From: Clostridia bacterium | GTDB lineage: Bacteria > Bacillota > Clostridia > TANB77 > CAG-508 | Direction of reading: 5' to 3' | NCBI GenBank assembly: GCA_017515985.1 | Contig: JAFWDV010000020.1 | Span: 1 to 64,000 of the forward strand | DNA length: 64,000 nucleotides | Shown: positions 17,600-26,900 of the stretch, piece by piece | How the letters are laid out: each line of letters starts with the position of its first letter | Numbering within the stretch: position 1 is the first letter of the stretch | Position numbers and translations under genes: made by a program | The notes under the pieces: model-generated | What the model was told of the DNA's origin: nothing | Databases searched by the model: none | What the model saw: only the letters and a program-made list of their open reading frames with translations

Positions 17600-18295
17600 C
17601 TAATTTGCTCTTTTGCAAAAAACAGCATATCTTTGGTAATTATGCCTGTATGGATGGCACGTAATGAGCGTTACCATATCCTCACCAGGCCTTATAAGCA
17701 TTTTATTTACATCTGTTGGATCAATTACTTGAATCTCAAAAACTTCATATGTTAGCTCTTCTTTGAAATTTTGAATATATATTTTATCCCCATAATCCAA
17801 CTTTTCTATATCTCTAAAGAATGCTGCTTTAGCATAGCCTCTGTGTGCAGCTAAAACGCAGTTTGTGTTTATTCCTCCAATAGGGTAAGAAGTTTGAGTT
17901 AAATGAACTGCCCCTTTTGACATATTTTGCTTATTTGCACCAAGAATAATTGGTAGTTCAACCTGCATCTTAGGAATTCTGACATACCCTATAGTGTTAT
18001 TTTTAAGCCCGTATTCATCAAGGTTAATAGATTGTTGCTCGTATGAAAAAGGATCTACTAAATTGCTTTGTTTTTGAGCAAATAATTGCTCGTTTTCAAT
18101 TTTCAATTTTTGGTATAATTCATCCAACTTATTACTGTTATTTTGACTTTTTACATTTAAAACAAATTCTTGTTTTTGCGTTGACACATCTTTTTCATAG
18201 ATGGAATTACTTATATATGGATAAATAAAAAATCCAATTCCAATTAATATACAAATTATTGAAATAATAATCATTACAAGATTTTTTCGTTGCAT
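17600..18295 (-). CDS. Class C-like (pilin) sortase
   Basis: 231 residues: N-terminal membrane helix (LVMIIISIICILIGIGFFIY), a helical spacer, then a sortase domain with IGYVRIPKMQVELPI, VLAAHRGYAKAAFFRDI (catalytic His), LDYGDKIYI, and MVTLITCHPYRHNYQRYAVF (Cys in TLITC, Arg downstream). Class C enzymes polymerise pilins by Lys-to-Thr isopeptide bonds. It lacks the C-terminal membrane helix many class C sortases have. The ATG at 18295 has AAGGGG six bases upstream. With the neighbouring sortase broken, this may be the only working pilus polymerase here. Confidence 0.88.
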   Translation of the reverse strand: MQRKNLVMIIISIICILIGIGFFIYPYISNSIYEKDVSTQKQEFVLNVKSQNNSNKLDELYQKLKIENEQLFAQKQSNLVDPFSYEQQSINLDEYGLKNNTIGYVRIPKMQVELPIILGANKQNMSKGAVHLTQTSYPIGGINTNCVLAAHRGYAKAAFFRDIEKLDYGDKIYIQNFKEELTYEVFEIQVIDPTDVNKMLIRPGEDMVTLITCHPYRHNYQRYAVFCKRAN

Positions 18296-18312
18296 AGATT
18301 TCCCCTTCATAT

Positions 18313-19183
18313 CTAATTTTGTTTACGCCTTTTCCTTATTATAAATACAATAAATAGCACTATCAATATTAATCCACCTAGTATAACTCCAATTAGATAA
18401 TAATTATGTTTAACTCCAGAATTATAAATCTGATTTGAATCATCCTCATGGTTCTCTATATATGGCTCATACTCAGTTCTACGAGCTTTAACCAGCAATC
18501 TATGTGTATTTACACCGTAAGGCGTACACGTAACAAGAGTAATGAAATCTTCACCATTAACTACTCTAAGTTCATTAATTTCGTCAGGCAAAATCACTTT
18601 AGTTTCATAAACCTTATAAGTCAATATTTCATTTAAAACATGTATATAAAAAATATCATTTTCTTTCAACCTATCCAATTTTGTAAAAAGCTCTGAAGAA
18701 GGCAAGCCGAGTATGGCCTGTAAGAACACTATGCGTTGAATCTCCACCTATTGGAAGTGATGTGGATTGTATGTGTCCAACACCCTTTGTTAATGTTTCT
18801 TCAGCTGTTCCATGATAAATTGGCAAATTAACCTTAATCTTTGGTATTTCAATTGAGGCCATAACACCATCATCGGAAAGATTAAGAACCGAAATATAAT
18901 TAGTTGGAAGAGCGTATCCACTTCCGGTTACGAATGGATCATGAACTGGATCGCCTGCCAAATTTTCATTGTATATTCTAGCCCTCTCCATCTCATCGGC
19001 GACACGCTCTTCTGTAAGACTGTTAACTGCTTCATCATAAGTTCGTATAGCTTCTATTTGATTTTTTTGTGCAAAAAAGTTACTTATATCTGGATATGCA
19101 AAAATCAGTGCACCTCCAACAATAAATAAAACTGCTAAAATTAATAACTTGTATTCTTTTTTTTGCTTTTTCTGTTTTCTCAT
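18313..19183 (-). pseudogene. srtC: Class C sortase interrupted by a frameshift
   Basis: Two overlapping frames make one class C sortase. 19183 to about 18710 encodes the membrane helix, the spacer, a lid-like DPF segment, IEIPKIKVNLPIYHG and THSVLTGH. From about 18710 to 18313 another frame continues with GLPSSELFTKLDRLKEND, FITLVTCTPYGVNTHRL and a C-terminal membrane helix. The break falls right after the catalytic His: between GGCCAT (GH) and GGCTTGCC (GLP) there are four bases instead of three (about 18708-18711). As read, the product loses the catalytic Cys. A real mutation, an assembly error or phase switching cannot be told apart from one sequence. Confidence 0.8.
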
Positions 19184-19200
19184 AGTATACCCCTCAAAAA

Positions 19201-19215
19201 AATGAGTCCGTCCCT
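19201..19215. repeat. Single arm of the GGGACGGA repeat family
   Basis: AATGAGTCCGTCCCT on the plus strand, matching the GGGACGGACTCATT subtype. It sits in the 38-base gap between the pilin stop and the start of the broken sortase gene, without its partner arm. Confidence 0.7.
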
Positions 19216-19221
19216 ATTTTT

Positions 19222-20799
19222 CTATTTTTTTCTGCGTTTTACTGCTACTGCAAATAATGCAATTCCTATTCCTACAAATACAATTCCACCAGCTATAAAT
19301 AAAGTAGTTCCTATACCACCTGTTACAGGTAATTGGAATCCTTTAGGGTTTGGAAAATCTAATGTATATATACCAGTAGCTCCTGATGTAACTCCAGTTC
19401 CTTCAATTGTTCCATCTACGTTATCATCTTTAATTTCTATAGAAACTGTATTTGTTGCCAATGTATATCCATTTGGAGCTTTTGTTTCAGTTAATACATA
19501 TGTTCCTGCATCTAAACCATATAATTTTAATAAACCATTGCTATCTGTTACTAAAGTTGTTGTAGCACCGCTATCTGTGCTATTTGCTTGATAATATACA
19601 CCAGATACATTTACAAAATATAAAGCGTTTGCACCTTGAGAAAGTGTGAATTCAGCTCCTGGTAATTTTCTTGTACTATCAGCTTTATCTGTTTTTGTGA
19701 TTTGTGCTCCATATGTAAATACTTTAGTGCTTGAAGTTTGAGTTTGAACTGATGCTGTGTCATATGGGTTATTGCTATAGTCTAAATATGCTGTTCCATT
19801 ATTTGCTGCGCTTCCTTCAACTGTTGAGGCAGATTTGTCTAATGTTGCAGTATAAGTAATTTTTACTTTGCTATATGTTTTTATATCATCATAATCAAAA
19901 TCAACTGAGTAATCTACATCATCTCCTGCATTGTTTTTAGCATTTGTTGTTGTTAATGTGTATGCTTCATTAGCTGTAAGCTCTGTTTCTGTTCCACCAG
20001 CAGATACACCATAAACTCTTATTGTTCCATTTTTAAGGTTTAAACCATCATTTAAAACATCGCTTATTGTATATTTATCAGCTCTGCTTGATGTAAGATA
20101 TGTTGGTATATCAGCAACAATTGTAAATGGTATATCATCTTTTGTGCTATAGTTATCAGCTTGTTTTACATTGTCTGTTACTGTCTTTTTAATTTGTGGT
20201 GTTGTAGATTTGATTTCTACATTTACATTTGAAGCTAATTCCCATTGATTGTTAGTTGTATTAAATGTTGGTGTTAGGTTTACTGCAGATGGTGTATAAA
20301 CTCTATAACCATTTTCAATTACAACTAAGTACGTACCCATAGCTTTATCTGTAAATTCAACTTTCTTATCAGCCACAACTGGGTATGCAGCTGTTCCTGT
20401 AGCTGGTTTTGTTTCAGTATTTGCAGCTGGAACTGTAATTGTTCCTGCTTTTATAGCTGCTGTTAATGCATCATAAAAAGCTTTTGCTGTATCTGAGCTA
20501 ATATCTTCGCTGTTAAAATTTTCTGGATTTTCGTATGTAGGATAGTTTGTATGTATCCATGTTTTTACTGCAGGAATCCATTCATATGGAGTTGCTGTTG
20601 GTTGATCTGCTGTATAATCGTAGTTTACTGTTGTAAGCTGATAAACAGTAACATTTACACCTGCTTCAACTCCATCTACAGTTATTTTTCCTGTGTTTGT
20701 GCTTGTTGTGATAGTTGCGTGCGAAATTGTGCTACTGCACGCTAGTAACATGATTGCTGCAATGATTATTGCAAAAATCTTTGAAACTTTCTTTTTCAT
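19222..20799 (-). CDS. Major pilin, sortase-anchored isopeptide type
   Basis: 525 residues. Signal peptide (MKKKVSKIFAIIIAAIMLLACS), N-terminal domain, a fimbrial isopeptide (D2-like) domain around TPQIKKTVTDNVKQADNYSTKDDIPFTI, a SpaA/CnaB-like domain (ITKTDKADSTRKLPGAEFTL ... GLDAGTYVLTETKAPNGY) and a cell-wall sorting signal: LPVTG, hydrophobic helix, KRRKK. The Lys pair in TPQIKKTV is a candidate polymerisation lysine; the ETKAPNGY glutamate is typical of intramolecular isopeptide bonds. RBS GGAGAG. The adhesin lies upstream and sortases downstream, the usual pilus order. Confidence 0.9.
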   Translation of the reverse strand: MKKKVSKIFAIIIAAIMLLACSSTISHATITTSTNTGKITVDGVEAGVNVTVYQLTTVNYDYTADQPTATPYEWIPAVKTWIHTNYPTYENPENFNSEDISSDTAKAFYDALTAAIKAGTITVPAANTETKPATGTAAYPVVADKKVEFTDKAMGTYLVVIENGYRVYTPSAVNLTPTFNTTNNQWELASNVNVEIKSTTPQIKKTVTDNVKQADNYSTKDDIPFTIVADIPTYLTSSRADKYTISDVLNDGLNLKNGTIRVYGVSAGGTETELTANEAYTLTTTNAKNNAGDDVDYSVDFDYDDIKTYSKVKITYTATLDKSASTVEGSAANNGTAYLDYSNNPYDTASVQTQTSSTKVFTYGAQITKTDKADSTRKLPGAEFTLSQGANALYFVNVSGVYYQANSTDSGATTTLVTDSNGLLKLYGLDAGTYVLTETKAPNGYTLATNTVSIEIKDDNVDGTIEGTGVTSGATGIYTLDFPNPKGFQLPVTGGIGTTLFIAGGIVFVGIGIALFAVAVKRRKK

Positions 20800-20833
20800 A
20801 TGTTTCTCTCCTTCTCCACTTTATAATTTTTTT

Positions 20834-20876
20834 TGGGATGTTTTAGAAAGTATTTTTAGCTATAAATAAACATCCC
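20834..20876. other. Intercistronic stem-loops between adhesin and pilin genes
   Basis: GGGATGTTT and AAACATCCC (9-bp stem) enclose about 24 bases, next to a second short palindrome CGACCACTGGTCG at about 20884-20896. On the coding strand the larger hairpin is followed by A rather than T, so it is not a standard terminator. It could stabilise the pilin mRNA relative to the long adhesin message (inference). Confidence 0.5.
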
Positions 20877-20945
20877 TGAAATTCGACCAGTGGTCGCCTA
20901 ATTTATAATAAAAATAATAAAAAATTAATAACAAAATAAATACCT

Positions 20946-23900
20946 TTAGTGTCTTCCTCTATTTTTTCTTCTTGTATTTCGGTTAATTCTTGTAGTTTTT
21001 CGTTTTAAATTTTTTACTACTAATAACCTCTTACGTAATATTAATATAAATGCGCCTATTAGTATAATAGTTAAACCAAATTTATAGAATTGCTTATTTC
21101 CAAATGCTCCACTAAGTGGGAAATCAAAGCTTTCTTTATTTGGTATTAGTAAATTACCACTTTCAATAGCAAATGCTGGTGGATTTCCTATCGCAGTGAT
21201 TTTCATTGGCTGTTCGTTTATGGTTATTATAGATGTGTCGGTTTGGTCGTAGTTTCCGTACATAAATTCTATTTTCCATTGTCCGTCTGTTACAGCTCTT
21301 CCTTCTGATGCTTTTGTTTCGATTAACCTGTATTCTTCGGTTATTGGTAAATTAGAAAATCTTACAATACCTAAACTTGATGATGTGTATGTTCCTACTA
21401 GTGCCCATTTTGTGGTATCTACGCTATATTTATCTATTACACCGCTGTGCTCAGCTGAGCCTCCTATCCATTTGTATAGTGCAAATTCGGTTCCTTGTAT
21501 TGTTTTTTCGTGGTCTTCTTCTGCTACTTTTGTTATGTTGAAACCTACTTGTTTTATGCGGTAGTAGTAAATTACTTCGGTGTCTTCTTCAATTGTACCT
21601 TCTGCATTTTCTGGTGTTTGAACTAGTTCGTATATGCTGTAGTCAACTTGATTATCTGTTGCCTGCGACGTTGTGTAGTCATCGCCCCTACTTAAATTTT
21701 CGGTTACTACATCTTCAACAGTTTGACCAGAGCTTCCGTTTTTTAGTGGAACTTGCTCATTTGTGTCTTCTATGTAGTGATGTACTGTTAAGGTGTATGT
21801 TTTTTCCTTGTAATAATAATCTACAACTTGTTTTGTATCTGCTATATATGTACCTTTGTAATTATCTGGTATATATAAATCGTCATCTTCTTTACCTTCT
21901 GGAACATTTCCTTCTCCGTAAAAATCTTTGTTGGTTATTACTTCATATTCAATATCGGTTTCTGGTAAGGTAGAATATTCATCGCCTACATTACCTGTTA
22001 AAGTTGTGCTTTCTGCTACTTTTTCGGTTGAGCCTTGGGCAGTGCCTTCCCATAGGTAGTGATTTACTTCAACGTTTGATATTGTGTTACTAAATTTTAC
22101 AGCTATGTGTATATCATTTTTAACTTCTTCAAATACAGGAATTGTAACTGTACCATCTGGGTTTACTGTGTAATTTGTATAATCTTCACCGTTTATGGTT
22201 ATATATTCAATTACATAGTTTGTTTCAGCTGTTGTTTCTGGTGTAGTTCCTGTTGTAGTTTTTGGTGTTATTGTTATTTCATTTAGTGAATTGTTTCCGT
22301 ATTTTACTGTTTCAACGTAGCGTGTGCCATCTATTGAATATTCGGTTCCACCTATTGTTCCTGTTTCACCAGTTATATCTCCTCCACGTACATTATTTGT
22401 TTCGATAACTTCGGTTGTTACTTTATAAGTTTTAATTTTATTTTCAACACGTAAATTAAGTGCTGCTGCAATTGCCGATTCACCTGTTGCACCTTCTGCA
22501 ATTACAAAACCTTCTGAATTTCCTCTACCGTCAAAAAGCTTTGTGGTACCAACTGCTACGTCATCATTTTCTTCGTGTACAAAATTTGTTGCAGTTAAGG
22601 TTGTACCATTAAAGTAACCACCTGATGCAAGTAAGCCATTTTTAGTTTCGGCCACTGCTGTAACACCTTCATAGCCATTGCCATAAAGTCTACTTGAATA
22701 AACTACATTATAATTAGAGTCTAACTTAATAACAAAACCATCTGATGTATAGTTTCCTTCAAGTGCTGGGAAATCATAAGGTCCATCTAAAGAGCCATCG
22801 CCATCTACATCTAACCCTTGAGTTGAGTAGTACCAACCTCCAAGTAGTATTCCACCATCTGATGTTGCTTTAACACTTGAAACATAGTCATCTAAATTTC
22901 CACCACTAGTTGAAGCTGTACCTTGTCCTGCTAGAGTATATATAACTTGGTCATTTGTAATTGAGGTAGCTGTAGCTGGTATTTTGTATATTTTTGTATC
23001 AAAAATTGAACCAGAATTAATAGCTGCAATAATATTACCTTCTGAATCAGCATCTAAACTTGTAATTCTTGCATTATCAAAACGCATACTCCCTATAATA
23101 GCTCCCGTCGTTAAATTATCTCGTTCTACCCAAGCATAGTTATTCCCCCAATTTGCTATAGCAATTCCATTAGCATATTCTGTGACATCATAATACATGC
23201 TATTAGATGCCCCACTTTTGCTCCACTTTTCTATACCGCGTGCAGAATATGACTTTACGAAACAAAAGTTAACACTTGCATATAATACTGATGAATATTT
23301 GCTTTCCGTTCCAACAACTATAAAATCTCCCGTACTTGCTTCAATAACCGACTTTATTTCATCGTCTCCAGTTCCACCAAATCGTACTCCCCATTCGTAC
23401 TCTTTACTGCTATTTAGCTTTATCATAACAGCATCTTTACCTGCTAGTGGACCACTTACATCTGCTCCGTTTGAAACATAGTCCTTTGATATATCACTTT
23501 TTACAACTCCATTGTATTTTACATTTTGGCTAGAAACATATCCGACTGCCATATATCCGCCATCACTGGTTTGAATAACTTTGTTTAACGCGTCGTCATC
23601 ATCTCCGCCAAATGTAATTGAATCAGTTATTTCACCAGCGTCGTCGTACCAAAGTATTATTCCATCGTTGTTTCCGTGTGATACTTCGTCTACAATATTA
23701 TCTTCATCAACATCTACACCATCTGTGGCTCCTGATACTAAATCGCTTGAATAATCTGAAAATGATCCTACTGCAACTACTCCGCCATCTTTTGTACTAT
23801 CAATTGAATTTATGTAGTTCCAGCCCTGTCCTAATACTGCATTTTTCCAGTCCATACTTGCAGCTCTTGAAGCTCCTACACCAAAGTAGTAGGTTCTTTG

Positions 23901-26900
23901 TGCTTCATCTTCAGGTAGGACGTATTTTTCATCTGTTTTTACCTCAATTGCTTTGTATAAGCCTTCTGGCAAGTTTGCTGTGAACTGTCCATTTTCATCG
24001 GTGGTTACAACGTATATGCCATCTTCTAGCTCTCCAACTGTTTTTCCATCGGTTCCTGTTACGTAATTATTGTTTAGGTCTAATATTTTAAATTTAGTTC
24101 CCTTAATTGGAGTTTGAACCCCTGGTGTTTCATCCTCGGTGTATTTAAACATGCTAAATATTTGGCTATCATCAACACCAATTTCAATTGTAGGGGTTGA
24201 TGTGGAAGCATTTACTATGTTTAAATCTTGCTCCTCAGTATCATTTCCTCCATTTGAAACTTCAACTGTTCTTATTAAATCTTCTCCAGAAATTATATCA
24301 ATTTTTAGCTCTCCATTATCACGATAAGCTTTAAACTTAAGCTCTGCTGGGTTTACTGTGTAACCTTCTGGTGCGTATATTTCTTTTATGGTGTACTCAC
24401 CTGTTATGTATTTTCCGTTTACATATTCGTATAAGTTATTAATTGTAAGTTCACCGTTGCTATCTGTTTGATATATTCTTCCGCTTGTGTTTATACCTTC
24501 ACCGTATATTTTAAACTGCGCTTTTTCTAGGGTTTTATCGTTTCCTTCCAGGTCTGTTTCACCTTCGGCATATTTTGTTATTTTTAAACTGTATGAAGGA
24601 ATTTTTTCGTTTTGTAAATTTAAGTTAAGTGTTGGTATTTCGTTATTTGTTGTTATTTTAGATGTTCCACCATTTTGTGTATAGCCCTGCAAATCTACCG
24701 TAGTTCCATTATCGGTATAACCTGTAATTTTAAAGGTTCCGTTGTCATTTATTAGTGTAAATTTTATTTTGTTTTCTGGAATGTAATAATCTTTTAGCTT
24801 AATTTCTTCAAGGGTGTATTCATTACCTAAAAATAAACCACTAATTTCTACTGTGCCTTGGCTATCGGTTGTAACGGTTTCATCTTTGCCCTGCCCTGTA
24901 ATTTTAAACTTAGCATTTTTAAGTACAGCTCCTGAATCTATATCGGTTTTAGTTATTACAAGTTTTGCTTTTGGTTCGTTTTCTATTTTTAATTGAACTT
25001 TGTAATCAGCTGAATTTGCGTTATTTGGTGCTAGCACATTATCTTCTTTTACAGTATCATAAGTTCCTGCTATGCTTGAGTTTGGTAAATCTTTGTCGGT
25101 AACTACATGAACTGTTTCATCGCCCGTATTTTCATCAACTGTTATGTATGTGTAAAATCTTATTTCTTCGTCATCTAAAACATAATCTTCAGTTGTTTTT
25201 TGCTCTTTTAATGTGTAGTATCTTTCGGTGTATAAACCATTAAATACTATTTTTCCATTGCTATCAGTTGTTTTTATTGTGCTTGAATCTTGTCCATCTT
25301 CTGTTAAGGTAAAGGTTATTCCTGGTAATAATTTTTGTTTATCTTTTTGATATTTCAAAATTTCAAGCTCAAATTGTTTTGCAATCATTAACCCAACTTT
25401 ACCAGATGCAGTAGATGTGTAATATCTTCCTTCTTCAACATTCCATCCATAGTTTATAGCATGTGCTGTATATGTTGTTTTGTTGTAGTCAACACCTTCT
25501 GGTATGTTTATAGCATATTCAAATTCTACTTTCTGCTTTGAAGCTAGTACATAATCTTCATCAATAACTATGATATATGATTTAATTTTGCTCCAATCAG
25601 TAACTTCTTCTTTTAATTTCCAATTGCTATTTTGATTTAAACGCCAACCTGTGTTATTAACATCGGTAATATCTTGCATTGGTGTTTCATTTTCTGAATA
25701 GTAAACGGTATATTTTCCTTCTAAACCACTTGTTATAGCTGTAATTCCTATGTTTGAAATGTAAGTTGTATAGTCAGACTCTAAATCGGCTCCTCCCATT
25801 ATAAATTTGTTACCTTGAAATGGAAGAACACCCATTATTTTTATGTCTTGCACACCCGTATTGTAATTGTTAGTTGCTGAAAGCTGTATTTTAGCTGTTC
25901 GCTGTGTATTGTCTGCTTTAGCAACTCGTGGTGCAACGGTAACTGAACCCTGATTATCATATTCCATCAATTTTTGCGATGTGGTTAAACCTGTTCCTGT
26001 TTCCAACCTAAAGTTAGTTGTACGGTAGTTTACTAGCTCCGCAGTATTTAAGTCGCCATCTACATCATAAATATCTGCTGAATTGTAATAGTATTGGCTT
26101 GCTAGCTCGTTTGTTGCATATAATTTTAATGTAACATCTTTTGCTGATATGGTTGGATCTGGAGTTAAATTGCAATCGATGTTAATGCTATAGCTTTCGG
26201 CATTTTCGTTTTCGGTTAATATTTTTATGTAGAAGATGCCATTTTCTTCGTATACATCGTATGCTGTTATAGTTACATTTTCATTTGTAGATGTTATATT
26301 GTTTACCTCGGCAAGTATTATGTCGGATGGTAATTGAACTAAAAATGTACCATTTAGCCACTTTTGTGTTTGGTAAGATGTTGTGTCTGGAGTTATTGTT
26401 ATTATTTCATTTTCTTTGGTTTCCCTGGTTGATATGTAGCTATCTCTTATTGAAATATTTGCAATTGATGTTGGTGCTACATATAGTGCTTTGCTTGTTA
26501 AAGTTCCTGTGTAGCTTCCTGGCTCACTACCTTCAACTTCGTAGGTTGCTTTGCCGTATAAATTTGTTTTTATATATTTAAAGTTATCAAATTCTTCTTT
26601 AGTAAAGTTTTCGGTTATATATTCATCATCTAGCTCTTTTACCATGTATGCATAGAAGTAGTTTCCTTCAACTGTACTACTTGTTTCAATTTTTAAATGT
26701 TTTACTGAGCTATCAAATCTAAATGGATTTGCACGTGTGTATGAGTTCCAGGTTCTACTATTAAATTCTTTTAGTAAAGTGCCTGTATCGTTATCATAAA
26801 CTTTAATATATCCATCAGATCCTAATGAACTTTCAGCTCCACTAAAGTAAATTCCTACATTTGTTGTTAAGTCTTCCATTGAAATGTACTGGCTAGAAGT

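Noticed and set aside
17467-17664. Plus-strand open frame overlapping the sortase 3' end
   Set aside because: No RBS; opposite strand of an AT-rich intergenic region and the end of the sortase gene.
18448-18636. Plus-strand open frame within the broken sortase gene
   Set aside because: Shadow of the coding strand without start signals.
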